The notes: generated from the letters alone by a model not told the origin. Numbered from the stretch's first letter, positions 43,525 through 55,123 are shown. The stretch: DNA of 64,000 bases from Timema cristinae (GCA_039000515.1 JBCFYV010000100.1:49129048-49193047), one strand, 5' to 3'. Program-made: numbers and translations.

Positions 43525-43752
43525 ATCTCCCTCTTCGAGTTATATGTTTATGGTTAAATTTCACTAATGGGCTAGGGATGAGAAAGGTTAATTTAGAGGA
43601 ACTGTACCAACAATTGCGTGGAGAGATAGTGGGTAAACCATCTAGGTAAAACCACCCTAAGTACACCCGACCGAGTTCGAACCAAGATTTCCCCGTCATC
43701 GGCAGTCTAGTTTATTGCGAGAATAGTGCCTTTTACAATGAGACCACCGGTA
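43525..43752 (-). repeat. SINE-A copy
   Basis: Body CAACAATTGCGTGGAGAG, B box GAGTTCGAACCAAG and head CAATGAGACCACCGG. Confidence 0.82.
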
Positions 43753-45544
43753 ATGTATAGTTGAAAGAGATTCAGTTCTACAAAATGAGTGGTTCATTTA
43801 TATAGTTTAGTAGATATTCTTAAGTCAACAACCAGAAGGTTGGTTTGATCTTATTTCTATCCATCCGAAGCTAGGCACGCACTCAGCCCTTCGTCTGGCT
43901 AATTCCGCCAGCACCATCTGGTATAAAGCCCGAGAATTTGTGGTGGTTCCCCGTTGTATTTCAGACTGAATTTCTATGGATGACTTGAAAAGACTTAACA
44001 TTTTGTCGGAAAGATATGTAAGCATACCTTCCAGAGTCTTTTACCAACCCCTGGAATCGAAATGAGACCGGCAGTTTATCACAGTTTTTTTTTAAATAGT
44101 TACTTAATTTCTTTGTTATGTTACAGTAGCGGAAATATCTCTACAACCATAAACATCGAAGTTTACGTAAATTATCGAGTAATTTACATATATAAAGAGA
44201 GGAGAGAGTCGGATTGTAAAAGTTCGATAAATATCGTTATTACTTCAACATAATCTAGACTTCGATAAATGCCTCTAAAATCCGTTAGATGATCTGCTTA
44301 TATTAATATAAAGACAATAAGCTTATATATACATGTATTCGGTAAATATAAAGGTTAGTTGAAAATGTGTTGCTAAATAGATATAAGAAGTAAAATAATT
44401 AATATATTTATATTCAAATGAAAAATTGAATACCTTTATTTGTATTATTGCTTTATATTCATACGAGCATTGCAAGTATGGATCTTTATATATCCCTTAA
44501 TGAATTTGTTAAATATAAGATTTGCTTACTATATTGAAGTAATAATAATAAAAATTATATTTTTCTCATAATTTTATTGATAAGCTAACTAATTAAAAAT
44601 TTCCACAAAACAGTAATAATATTTGATAAAAAGAGATACTTGTTTGTGATTTTTTTATACTTTAAACTAATTAAATCTTCATGTGAATATTTTTATTGAG
44701 ACATTTGTGTTTTTCCAACCATTTTTATGCTGAAATCTATTTTTATTTTAAGAATTTTTTTAAATAAAATTAATGGAATTTTTGTAAGAAATTCCAACGA
44801 TTTCTTTACCATAATATTGAGTATTTATATATCTATATAATATTATTACCATACCTGAAGTAATATAACTAAATACATTTAAAGTTGTCCGATTTCTAAT
44901 TTAAATATGGGTACTATTTTTTTTAATATTTAAAAGATTACGAAAAATATATAACGAATATTTTATCTTATGTGTAGTATATGTTACTATCACGAAAGTA
45001 GTCTTGTCATATAAATACTATATATCTATATATATCACTTCTGAGCCTATGCGACCGTCCTTGGTACGGGATAGAACATATTTATGAGCTCAAAATCGAT
45101 TGGTTCGATGTAAGTTCCACAGCCAACACAGGTCGCCTCAACAGTAATAATAATAAAATACCGTTTTACGACTTGCTATACGCACTATCGACAACGACAG
45201 CAAAGAAACAAGATTGTCCTCTCTTAGGGGGTTTTTAAAGGGTATTTTTTAAAGGATTCGATCAAATCGGATCATTAAACGTCAGTCTAGACGGAAACAA
45301 AAGAATCCCTGAAAAAGAGAGAATCTGAAAGTATAATTGGATTTTTTTTTTCACTATTATATCTTTACGAAATGTATTGTGTTTCTTTTCTTTCGATTGG
45401 AGAAAATTATTTTCTTCAGAGAAAAATAAAATGTATCTACTTGCAAACACAATTTACCGCTTGGATCAAGATAATTTTGACGTCATTTATATTTCAAAAT
45501 GAGCTATTTAATTACTATTGTGGATTAGATATTGATAGTTACGG
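43753..45544. other. AT-rich spacer, weak repeat trace at 43995-44085
   Basis: CATACCTTCCAGAGTC and CCTGGAATCGAAATGAGACC faintly resemble the SINE-F body. The rest is very AT-rich, with nothing recognised. Confidence 0.4.
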
Positions 45545-45775
45545 AGAGCCGTATCTAAATAGCATATTCTTTAAATTGAAAAATGACATCTGGACACGTG
45601 AATCGAACCCGGTACCCTTGGTTTAGTACGCCAATGCTCTGAACACCAGGAGCCGTCCCATTCAATATTCACTCATATTTTTTAGGCAGAGTCTTAAGTC
45701 GAAGGTCCCGGGTTCGATTCCCGTGCCCAGGTGTCCTTTTTTTAAATTTAAATACTATTTTAATTATTATTATTT
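45545..45775. repeat. Palindromic tRNA-like pair, short form
   Basis: Left GACATCTGGACACGTGAATC and GAACCCGGTACC; right GGTCCCGGGTTCGATTCCCG, then TGCCCAGGTGTC. The spacer is shorter than in the 29085 copy. The left flank shares GTATCTAAATA with that copy. Confidence 0.75.
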
Positions 45776-45901
45776 TTAGTATTCGCAGCAGTTTTACTGA
45801 AAGCTTAAATTGAAAAAATGAAATGGGAGAAGGGAGAGAAAACAGACAGCATGCTGGTTTATAATAAATAATCGATCCTTAATTTTGTAATGTTAGTTAT
45901 A

Positions 45902-46126
45902 AAACCCACTTCCGTGGTCGCAAAGTCGTGGAGATCGTATTTCATACCCAGTCGGGTGTACTGAAAGTGATTTTTTCCCCCTATATGGTTGTTAGCTCTG
46001 TCTCCACTCAATGCGGTTACAATTCCTCTAAATTCTACCTTCCTAATCCCCTTTTATACATTAGGGTATTTATACATAGGCGTATAACCCAAACGAGTAG
46101 TAAGACGTGGTACTAAAAAAAATATT
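45902..46126 (+). repeat. SINE-A copy with a deleted head interior
   Basis: GTGGTCGCAAAGTCGTGGAG lacks the anticodon-like part. The body and tail (GTAGTAAGACGTGGTAC) are present. Confidence 0.8.
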
Positions 46127-46739
46127 AGAAAGGACACAAAATATGAATTGAAAAAAAACCTTCCCTTTTAATTTTATTATAAACCTTTTTTAAGCTAAAT
46201 CTTTTCCTAATTTAAAAACTAAAAACGCATATTTCTAGGTTGTAAACATTCTATCTAATAAATAAAAAGTAGTTTATTTCTTGGAACAAAGTAATAAAAC
46301 AATTATCATAACTTTAATATCGATAACCCATTCCAAACGAGCATCCGTGTTTAAATTAGAATCTAGGTCTTTCTGCTATTCCTAGGCTGTCGCTTCCTGA
46401 TTTACTGCACACACAAAAAAAAGAACAGTAAACATCCGACTATCGGGGTTATTTGGTACCGTATAATGCAAGGATAGTTGAAGAAATATTGATAACAAAA
46501 TAAACAAACACTTTGTTTAATGTTGACAAATGAACTGTATGTATAGTAGGTTTCATATATAAAACTGTTTTACGTATGAATGCATAAAAATACATTGCAC
46601 CTTGAATGGTATACATATGTTTTGTGACGTAATCGTGTTTTATTTTATGCTTTCACGCTACTGTAATATTTTGAATAACCGTGCACGGATAATTCTGAAA
46701 CCGAATGGTTCAAGTACAGATAATCGGGAATATTAAGCT
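46127..46739. other. AT-rich spacer, no feature seen
   Basis: No gene or confident repeat. Confidence 0.5.
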
Positions 46740-46850
46740 GCCCCGCATTTTATTACCCGTCTGGATTATACGGTACGCATTTCATTTGATGGCTAGGGAT
46801 TATTTTTAACTTATGGTTTTACAACATACATATATCGAAGGGAATATGTG
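46740..46850 (-). repeat. SINE-A 3' fragment
   Basis: CCGCATTTTATTACCCGTCT followed by GGATTATACG and ATGGCTAGGGAT. Only the tail end of the family remains. Confidence 0.6.
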
Positions 46851-46883
46851 CAGTTAGGGAAGTGTGGAGAATTTTAGTGAGGA

Positions 46884-46884
<1 letters not shown>

Positions 46885-46936
<52 letters not shown>

Positions 46937-46940
46937 TTGT
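46885..46940. repeat. (TG)n(TA)n(TG)n microsatellite
   Basis: GTGTGTGTG, then about 28 bp of TA, then GTGTGTGTG. Confidence 0.92.
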
Positions 46941-47240
46941 GTACATATATGTATGTATATTATAGCCCCTTTTTCGTTCTCCAGGACCAAGGCAGACATA
47001 CAAAATTAAACAACATAAAGGGGGGGGGGGATAAATGCAGAGTGAGAAGATAGGACACCCAAAATTATATATTATAACATAATTTATACACATGTTTCTA
47101 CCGAACTCACCCAGCATTATTGCTCCAACAACAACAAAAATATTAAAGAATATTTTCAGGAAGGTTTTTTTTTATTTAGTTGAATAAAAGTATAATCAAC
47201 ATGTCAAAAATTAAATAGCTAATGAAAGTTTTATTGAAAT

Positions 47241-47243
<3 letters not shown>

Positions 47244-47283
<40 letters not shown>
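47244..47283. repeat. (AT)n microsatellite
   Basis: About 40 bp of alternating AT, directly upstream of a truncated SINE-B. Confidence 0.92.
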
Positions 47284-47285
<2 letters not shown>

Positions 47286-47467
47286 TCCATAGAAAACATC
47301 TTGTGAATGTGGGGAGTGCCAAGCCTCCACCGTGGTTCGGATTCCACGTTAAACTGTAGGTCCTCCATTTCATCTCACAATCACCCTACCATTACACATT
47401 AGCGTAAGTGAGTATAACCCGAACGGGTAGTAAGACGCGGTGCTAATAATAATAATAATAATAATAG
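47286..47467 (+). repeat. SINE-B copy, 5' truncated
   Basis: Begins ACATCTTGTGAATGTGGGG and ends GACGCGGTGCTAATAATAA. A minus-strand SINE-C abuts it. Confidence 0.9.
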
Positions 47468-47648
47468 GCCTGTCGTCTTATAATCTAACAGGACAGGCAC
47501 AATATCCACTCCCCAGTCGTTAATTCATCACTGTGAAAGGGCAAACCCATATTACCATTAGCGATAAAAAAAATTGGCCATGTCGGGAATCGAACCCGGG
47601 ACCCCTAGCTCAGTAGGCAGCCACGCTACCGACTGAACTAATGTGTTG
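47468..47648 (-). repeat. SINE-C copy
   Basis: On the minus strand: A box TAGTTCAGTCGGTAGCG, anticodon-like loop in CTGCCTACTGAGCTAGG, B box CGGGTTCGATTCCCG, body CAGTGATGAATTAACGACTG, and the end CCTGTCCTGTTAGATTATAA. Confidence 0.85.
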
Positions 47649-48281
47649 GACTTGTTAAATTAATATCGTGAATTTTATTTTTTACAACTTGATTTCCAAG
47701 GACGTATGGATACTAAATAAAAATAATGATCATCAGTAATTACTTTACCTATTAGCACCACCTTGACATTCTATGTCATGAAATATAAAAGTCTCTTACT
47801 TCTCGGAAACAATTGTAAAACCATTCCGCGAGGAATAAAAGGTAGGTCGGATACCACAAGGTATAAAGTGACATCATTAGTTTTTTTTTAAAGTCTTTGC
47901 GATTAAAAATGTCTGTGTAGGTCAGCGAAGGAATTTGTAGTTCTAACTAACGGATGATCTCCACTAGCGCAGAACGATCGAGATAGTTCGCCCTGATTTC
48001 TTGTGATTGCTCTAGAGCAGAAGCCGGACATCTTTTCGGGCCTCGATTGACTTTTACATTTATCAAAGGTTCCGTAATCCTCCTTCGTTTCTCAAACTAT
48101 ACTTTTTAATCCTTCTTTTTTTTCTATAAATATTGTATTTATTCCTTAAATTCAATATTTTCTCCAATACTTTTGTTCCTGCCTTTATATAATATATATA
48201 AATTAATTAAATGTAAACTTAGTTTACCCTGAAAGGTATCTTTCCTACTTTGTCGGATTACACTATGGCTCTTTCTTATAA
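47649..48281. other. Spacer, no feature seen
   Basis: The last 50 bp (CTACTTTGTCGGATTACAC) resemble sequence at 48670-48700, on the other side of the SINE-B, so that SINE may sit inside an older repeat. Confidence 0.4.
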
Positions 48282-48562
48282 GGGGTGACCTGCTGGTCTA
48301 GGGGTAAGGTGTCAGACTTCTGTGCTGGGGGTCCAAGGTTCAATCCTCGGTCCCGGCACAAATTTATCTGATTACCAAACCCTTCCTTCACCTCTGACAA
48401 GACGTGTATTAATCACAACTTGTGAATATGTGGGATGCCTGGCCTCCACCGTGGTTCGGATCCCACATTAAACTGTAGGTCCTCCATTTCATCTCACAAT
48501 CATCCTACCATTACACATTAGCGTAAGTGCGCACAACCAGAACGGTTAGTAAGACGCGGTGC

Positions 48563-48594
<32 letters not shown>

Positions 48595-48600
48595 TAATAA
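48282..48600 (+). repeat. SINE-B copy, full length
   Basis: Head GGTGACCTGCTGGTCTAGGG, B box AAGGTTCAATCCTCGG, a complete body and tail GACGCGGTGC(TAA)n. It is probably the best single reference copy in the window. Confidence 0.93.
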
Positions 48601-49589
48601 TAATATATATTTATGATTATTATTATTTCTTTTAAACTGTACCATAGTGGAATCAAGCAGGGTAGACAGTCTTACCTTGACGGATTAAACTATGACCCTA
48701 TCTGCAAGCTGCAAGGTAAGCTTGCCTTTTAGTTACGATGTAGTTTTTCTATGTGATCGACTGAAAATTGCTGTGAGATCGACCGGTCGTTCGTGATTGG
48801 CCTGTTGTCGACCCCTAGTCTAGAGATAGTCACGTGACCGTATTCAAATTATTCTGTTGTTTCTCGGCGGACGTGTGAATACACAGTAACTCGGTAGTCC
48901 TGGTTCAAGTCCCAAACAAGTAAGCTAAATATAGTTTTTAAATATATTATTATTCGATAAAACATATAATATATATTGTAAAGAACTATTAAACGGGTAG
49001 TTCTTAAAGGGATTATCCTGTAAGCAAGAAATTGCCGCGCAGACTTACAGCTATTAACGCATTTTTTTAAAACTCTACGATGCGTTAATTTCGATTACTT
49101 AAAACTCTCAAATTTGAGTTTTATTAGTAAACACTTTTTTGGGGAAAATGTGACATTAGCTCATTTTAACAACTATTCAAGCATATTTGCAAAGATATTA
49201 AATTAAGTTTGATTATAAAGAGCTTTAGTTTCAAAACTTTTAAAACAAACAGAGTAATATTTTATAGGCTCACAACAAATAATTGTTAAGTTATTTAAGA
49301 ACTAGAAACAAGCTTTTCCTCTTCACCGTAAGATAAGAAGAAGATACTTTCGTAATTTTCTTTCCCCTCTTATTATTGACACGACAAAATATGGATGTAG
49401 GCTTGGAGTGAAAAGGAGTATAAACTTTTAAAGAATAGACAAATATTTCCATGAAACAACACAGACCATTTTATTTTAAGCCGTGCGGTCTGAGAGAATT
49501 TTGTCGCTGACCGAGGCGGCCGCCTTAAGACAAAATTATAGCAGCGTTCAGCTAAGAAGCTGTCTTAGCTTAGGTTAGTGTATTTTTGT
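48601..49589. other. Spacer, possible hAT-like end near 48810
   Basis: GTCGACCCCTAGTCTAGAG looks somewhat like the end of a hAT element. No partner end was found. The rest is AT-rich. Confidence 0.3.
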
Positions 49590-49616
49590 TAGAACCCCCC
49601 CCCCCCCCCCCCCCCC
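49590..49616. repeat. Poly-C run
   Basis: About 27 consecutive C, a likely assembly weak point. Confidence 0.9.
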
Positions 49617-49682
49617 GAAACGAACTAAGGTCAATTAGACGTATGGTGGACAACAGTCCAATTTGCATGGGAAGCACTTTTT

Positions 49683-49925
49683 TCTTATCGCGTTTTATTA
49701 TACGGATGTGAAAAAAATCACTCAAACGTATTAATAATGATGAAAGTTTAAGTTTGAAAAATGCACCCGCATTTGCATGGAAAAGATATAGAGCGTAGAA
49801 AACAATTTAGGAAAAAAAATTCCTCTGTATAGCTGGCCGGGAGTTTCAAATCCTATATTCCCGTCATTAGTAGTCCATTATATTGTGAGATAGACCCTTA
49901 AGCTATTCGGCCACCGAGGCGGGTA
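49683..49925 (-). repeat. SINE-A copy
   Basis: Body CCGCATTTGCATGGAAAAG, B box AGTTTCAAATCC and head GCTATTCGGCCACCGAGGCG. Confidence 0.83.
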
Positions 49926-50020
49926 TTAAAGGTCCTCTTAAATTCCATGTTTGTTCCTCTCTGGACAGGTCCCCTAGAACTTAGGGACGTTCGGACATGT
50001 GTTGGACCCGAGCCCTTGTC

Positions 50021-50775
50021 CTGAGAGCCTAGTTTGCCACCGACACGACCTTACCAGACAGTACAGCTAAGCATGTCCTGAGAGCCTAGTTTGCCACGAC
50101 ACGACCTTACCAGACAGTACACTAAGCCATGTTCTGAGAGCCTAGTTTGCCACCGAACGACCTTACCAGACAGTACAGCTAAGCCATGTGCTGAGAGCCT
50201 AGTTTGCCACGATACGACCTTACCAGACAGTAGCACTAAGACATGTCTGAGAGCCTAGTTTGCCACGACACGACCTTACCAGACAGTACAGCTAAGCCAT
50301 GTTCTGAGAGCCTAGTTTGCCACCGAAGACCTTACCAGACAGTACAGCTAAGCCATGTCCTGAGAGCCTAGTTTGCCACCGATACGACCTTACCAGACAG
50401 TACAGCTAAGCATGTCTGAGAGCCTAGTTTGCCACGACACGACCTTACCAGACAGTACAACCATACACCTACCAGCAGTTCTGAAGCCAGTTTCCCACGG
50501 TCTTCACACATTAAGAAGGTTACAGGCATAAGCCAGGTTCACTGTGTATGAGATAGTTTGCCACAGAACACGACCTTACCAGACAGTACAGCTAAGCCAT
50601 GTCCTGAGAGCCTAGTTTGCCACAGACACGACCTTACCAGACAGTACAGCTAAGCCATGTCCTGAGAGCCTAGTTTGCCACAGACACGACCTTACCAGAC
50701 AGTACAGCTAAGCCATGTCCTGAGAGCCTAGTTTGCCACAGACACGACCTTACCAGACAGTACAGCTAAGCCATG
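50021..50775. repeat. 57-bp minisatellite, about 12 units, interrupted
   Basis: Unit CTGAGAGCCTAGTTTGCCAC, then ACGACCTTACCAGACAGTAC, then AGCTAAGCCATGT. Eight units lie left and four right of a degenerate interval at 50457-50560. Single-base indels are frequent on the left and absent on the right. Confidence 0.95.
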
Positions 50776-51239
50776 TACTCATCGTGTCTTTCACAACAAG
50801 TGTAAATAGGTTGTGTGGACAATCCGCGGTGCGAAGGTTGAAGTAGCACCAGCGTTCAACTGTTGATATTTGAGACGTGTCGACAGAGGAAATAAACAAT
50901 CGGTTCAAAACCAATAAGAGCGTTGTGTCAGCATCCACTCAAAAGTATAGATTGTGTGATTCCAATATAGGATACAAACAAATCCAGACCAAAAAAATAT
51001 TTATGTTGTTTTGTTTAGATAAAACCATAATGGTATCGCTGGCTGTATATACTGTATTTTGAATGAAGATATTTCTAGGTTGTATTATTTAAAAAAAAAT
51101 GATAATTATTTTACTAGAAACACGATATATTGGTTGGTTCTCTGTCGATTTTTGTTTTAATATCTTACCTCTTGCTAGCCAGTTTCTCCCCCTCCCCCTC
51201 CTTTTTCCCCCACTCCTACTCCACCCCCCTTGGTATAGG

Positions 51240-51400
51240 TATTTTAATGTGGTAGGGATGAGGAAGATTGAATTTAGAGGGAAATATAATTGCATTTTCG
51301 TACATAAAAGAGAGGTACACCATTTAATTTTAAAAAAACTCAATACACGAACATTCAGGATTTTGAACCCTGAACTCTTGACGTCATGCCTGCCGATGCG
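51240..51400 (-). repeat. SINE-A fragment
   Basis: GGTAGGGATGAGGAAGATTG, TTGCATTTTCGTACAT and GATTTTGAACCCTGAACTC. Both ends are missing. Confidence 0.65.
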
Positions 51401-51596
51401 GGTGTCTGTCTGCCGATATAGGATTTTTTTTTTGTTTCAATTTTCAAAGACAATTTTTTTTTTTATGAAATTAGAATTGTTCCCTTTCCTTTGTTAATAA
51501 ATTAATGTTTTGGGGGTGCGATCATTCTTGTTTTACCCAAAACTCACTAGTATAATATATTAATAGTCCTATTGTTGAATGTACTTTTTTTATATA

Positions 51597-51836
51597 ACCA
51601 CTCGTCTTACTACCTGTTCAGGTTATATGCATAAATTATAAATACTCTAATGGATTAGGGATGAAAAATGAAGCATTTTAGAGGATCTACTCGCATTTGT
51701 TTGGGAGGGCAGTGGGAAAACCGTTTAGGATAAACTACCCTCAGCAGATCCGAACCCCAATTTCCCCGTCATCAGCAGGCCAGTCTAACACGAGAGTGGT
51801 GTCTTAGACCGTTCTGCCACCGAAGTGGGTAATGTA
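51597..51836 (-). repeat. SINE-A copy
   Basis: Tail CGTCTTACTACCTGTTCAGG, body CTCGCATTTGTTTGGGAGG, B box ATCCGAACCCCAAT and head TTCTGCCACCGAAGTGGG. Confidence 0.88.
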
Positions 51837-52084
51837 CAAATTAATAACATCTAAATAATCTAAAACGTAATAACATTCTTAGTAACCATTTCTGTCAATG
51901 TTCGGAACTGAATGAAATTAAAATAAATGTAATAGTTCCAAGTAGGTCTATATTTCTAGAACATGAAGCGGTGAGGTGAAAATAAAGCTACCGAATTCTC
52001 CAGACTTAATAAAAAAATAATGCTTTACATTTAATTGAATGCCTTGAATAAATAAGAGAATCTATTATTGAATTTGTTATTTAT

Positions 52085-52335
52085 TTTCATTTTATCCACC
52101 ATAAACACACGAACCAAACTTTTTACACACACATACACAAACACAAACGTAGCAGAGATGAAACGAAACAAAATATTTCATACTGCGATTGTTTAAAACT
52201 GCTAAAGTATGTGACCATAAAAATGTAAAGTAAAATACGACTCACATAAATTACACACCGGAAGTTCGGAATGTTGCGCCGTAGAGCACGGTCCTATGAA
52301 AACTCAACAGCAGTTGCCAGATTTAAATCTCGGGA
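52085..52335. repeat. Unclassified interspersed repeat G, copy 2
   Basis: Counterpart of 41005-41235: GCGATTGTTTAAAACTGC, GTGACCATAAAAATGTA, CCGGAAGTTCGG and TGAAAACTCAACAGCAG. It ends about 10 bp before a TTAA MITE. Confidence 0.6.
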
Positions 52336-52342
52336 GAGCAAC

Positions 52343-52699
52343 TTAAGGTGTCGGTGTGTGTGGAACGCGAGTTAAGGCCAGTGTTTTTGCAGTTTTTATA
52401 ACACTTTTGTTTTTTCCAAAATAAATAAAATATTGCTCTGGTAGAAACAGAGTTTAATTTTCTCCGCCTGGTGATATCAACAGTTGTTAAATATCTGTCA
52501 TGAGCATAGCGGGATTAAATGAGAGACTTTTTAAATGAAGAGAAAAAGTTATTATTAAATTACAGGACATCATTAACAGATATTCAACAAATGTTGATAT
52601 CAGCTTGTAAAGACAATCATACTCTGTTTCTACTGAAGAATTATTTGATTTATTTTGACCAAAAAAAAATGTGTTGACTTCCCTATACTCCAATCTTAA
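52343..52699. mobile_element. Foldback MITE with TTAA ends, copy 5
   Basis: Left TTAAGGTGTCGGTG and AACGCGAGTTAAGGCC; right CTCCAATCTTAA. The arms are complementary through GGTGATATCAACAGTTGTT and ATTCAACAAATGTTGATATC. A compact copy lying 139 bp from the IMD exon. Confidence 0.78.
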
Positions 52700-52837
52700 C
52701 GTAAATTACTAGTGTGAACAGATCTTGACGATATTCACCGTTTTCGATATTATCCTGAGGATAGGATAGCTGGTTCTGTATATCGGTGGAAGTATTTTCA
52801 ACTGACTAGTACAAGTTGTGGCACAGATTGTACTCAC

Positions 52838-52913
52838 CGTGTAGCGCCTTGAGGTAAGCCTTCCCCGCGTTGATCAGCTGTCGGGCACCAGGGTTGAATT
52901 TGTCCAGGATGTT
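52838..52913 (-). CDS. Exon of an IRSp53/BAIAP2-like IMD (I-BAR) protein
   Basis: On the minus strand a T-rich tract ending TGCAG precedes an open 76-bp segment, which is followed by the consensus donor GTGAGT. It encodes 25 codons plus one base: NILDK, then FNPGARQLINAGKAYLKAL, then H and a split Gly. From memory, the human BAIAP2 IMD domain has FNPSLRNFIAMGKNYEKAL in the same place, with shared FNP, R, I, GK, Y and KAL. IMD proteins bend membranes outward and link Rac/Cdc42 to actin in filopodia and lamellipodia. The phase is 0 at the start and 1 at the end. Neighbouring exons were not found, so introns exceed several kilobases. The MTSS1/MIM branch fits less well. Confidence 0.78.
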
Positions 52914-53171
52914 CTGCAAAAAAAAGAAAAAAGGGAGATAAATCGATTAGAGTTTCATTTGATTAGGATTTACAATACAGTTGAGTTTTGAACTGAGGAA
53001 GATAAGGATGAAATGTTGTAATTGAAGCATCGCGATGAATGGAGCAGAAACTAGGATCTTGGGAAGGAGGATAGACTTGAAAGAAAGAAGGGAATTCTGG
53101 GATCTGAAGGAGGCAGTTCAAGTTCATTGACAAAAGGAATGGACCTGCCGTAAGATAGAACATATAATAAT

Positions 53172-53898
53172 AATGCTCTATATCTTCTGGTATGGGTTAG
53201 AGCAAGTTGTTACTTTCATTGATCTGTCTCAGTTTGGTCAGATATAGTGTTTGCAATGCTCTATATCTTGTAGTACAGGCTAGAGCAAGTTGTTTCTTTC
53301 ATTGATCTGTCTCAGTCTGGTGAGATATAGTGTTTGCAATGCTCTATATCTTGTAGTACAGGCTAGAGCAAGCTGTTTCTTTCATTGATCTGTCTCAGTT
53401 TGGTCAGATATAGTGTTTGCAATGCTCTATATCTTCTGGTACAGGCTAGAGCAAGCTGTTTCTTTCATTGATCTGTCTCAGTTTGGTCAGATATAGTGTT
53501 TGCAATGCTCTATATCTTAGTAGACAGCTTAGAGCAAGTTGTTTCTTTCATTGGTCTGTCTCAGTTTGGTCAGATATAGTGTTTGCAATGCTCTATATCT
53601 TGTAGTACGGCTAGAGCAAGTTGTTTCTTTCATTGATCTGTCTCAGTTGGTGAGATATAGTGTTTACAATGCTCTATATCTTCTGGTACAGGCTAGAGCA
53701 AGTTGTTTCTTTCATTGATCTGTCTCAGTCTGGTAAGATATAGTGTTTACAATGCTCTATATCTTCTGGTACAGGCTAGAGCAAGCTGTTTCTTTCATTG
53801 ATCTGTCTCAGTTTGGTCAGATATAGTGTTTGCAATGCTCTATATCTTCTGGTACAGGTTAGAGCAAGTTGTTACTTTCATTGATCTGTCTCAGTTTC
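53172..53898. repeat. 83-bp minisatellite, about nine units
   Basis: Unit starts AATGCTCTATATCT at 53172, 53255, 53338, 53421 and onward. It contains GGCTAGAGCAAG, TTTCATTGATCTGTCTCAG and CAGATATAGTGTTTGC. It lies on the upstream side of the IMD exon, presumably in an intron. Confidence 0.95.
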
Positions 53899-54159
53899 AC
53901 TTATGGCTCTGACAAATATGAAAGCGGAAGAGGATATGAACGATACTAGTAATAACATTCAATACACAGCCAGTCCTTGTGAAGGTGTCGCTTGTAGGGT
54001 CAGTTACAAATACGGTTTTAACAGATACTGCTTACCCTGGCAACACTCCACGACACGTCACAAGGGCCGACTGATTATAGCCCCAAGATATAAAATAGCT
54101 CGAATACAAAAGACGACCAGTAGGCTTATATCGCTATATCATATCCAAGAATCGATCGC

Positions 54160-54425
54160 CTCTTTTGGTCTAGTGGTCAGAGTTCTAGGCTACAGATCCT
54201 GGGGTCCGGGTTCGATCCCCGTCGTTTCGTGAGGACAAATGAGGAGTTACTTGAAAACAAAGTAATGGCTCCCGTCTAGAAAACTGAGATTAACGGGCTG
54301 GAGGGTTAGTTGAACTGATCATATGACACCCTCTATCTACCAAAGTTGGCACTATCATCACCAACAGACAGTTGCCGTTTGGTCGATATGGCTCTATTGT
54401 GATCTGACACAATGGAGTTCGTTTA
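54160..54425 (+). repeat. SINE-D: tRNA-like head, candidate
   Basis: Head CCTCTTTTGGTCTAGTGGTC with B box GGGTTCGATCCCC about 45 bp on. The tail half is unlike SINE-A to -C. It could be a recent tRNA-derived SINE or a tRNA pseudogene with flank. Confidence 0.6.
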
Positions 54426-54449
54426 TTTAAGAATCACTTAAATGAAGAT

Positions 54450-54712
54450 GATGCAACTAGCACTTCTGTGCTGGAGGTTCGGGGTTCAATCCTCGGTCCC
54501 GGCACAGATTTATCTGATTGCCAAACCCTTCCTTCACCTCTGACAAGACGTGTATTAATCACAACTTGTGAATGTGTGGAATGCCAGAGTTCCACCGTGG
54601 TTCGGATTCCACGTTAAACTGTAGGTCCTCCATTTCATCTCACAATCACCCTACCATTACACATTAGCGTAAGTGCGTACAACCCGAACGCGGTGCTAAT
54701 AATAATTATTTT
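54450..54712 (+). repeat. SINE-B copy with a deleted tail, fused to SINE-A
   Basis: B box CGGGGTTCAATCCTCGGTCC and a complete body. The GGGTAGTAAGACG segment is missing (CCGAACGCGGTGCTAATAAT), and SINE-A body follows at once. Confidence 0.9.
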
Positions 54713-54818
54713 CCTAAATGGCTTTCCACCTCCCTCCACGCAAATACGGGTTCACTTCTTTTAAATTCAACCTTCTCAATTCCTAATCGGGTAGAAAGAC
54801 ACGGCGCTTTAAAAGAAT
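54711..54818 (+). repeat. SINE-A fragment fused behind a SINE-B copy
   Basis: Body CTCCACGCAAATACGGG, then GGGTAGAAAGACACGGCGC. It directly follows the shortened tail of the SINE-B at 54450. Confidence 0.75.
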
Positions 54819-55123
54819 CTGCCTTAGCATTCCACGAGAAAACTTAATACGGCGCAACCAGGATTCGAAACAAGGTATATAAGAACTGGACGGTGAGCTC
54901 CTTAAAAGAATAACCGGCTCCACACTCTTCACCTTACCCAAGGTCATTTTCTCGCACCTCTGTCTCAAGAGCATTGAGGAGTTACTAATCATACATAATG
55001 CCGAGATCACGATCAACTTAACGTTCACGTAACGTAACGTAACGTCCTGCGGTTTTTAAATGGAAGCCATCATGATGCAATTAAACACGTTCGCTTAACT
55101 TAAGAGTTGTCCAGGATATAAAA

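Noticed and set aside
46410..46735. Second pogo-like element (CAGTAAACATCCGAC and ACAGATAATCGGG)
   Set aside because: The two ends do not match each other in inverse and no TA-flanked termini could be set.
47560..47646. Possible functional tRNA gene
   Set aside because: A and B boxes are good, but the sequence continues into a SINE-C body and the acceptor stem does not pair well.
54160..54232. Possible functional tRNA gene on the plus strand
   Set aside because: The head has good internal boxes, but related head sequence at 38668 and the lack of a clean acceptor stem favour a SINE.
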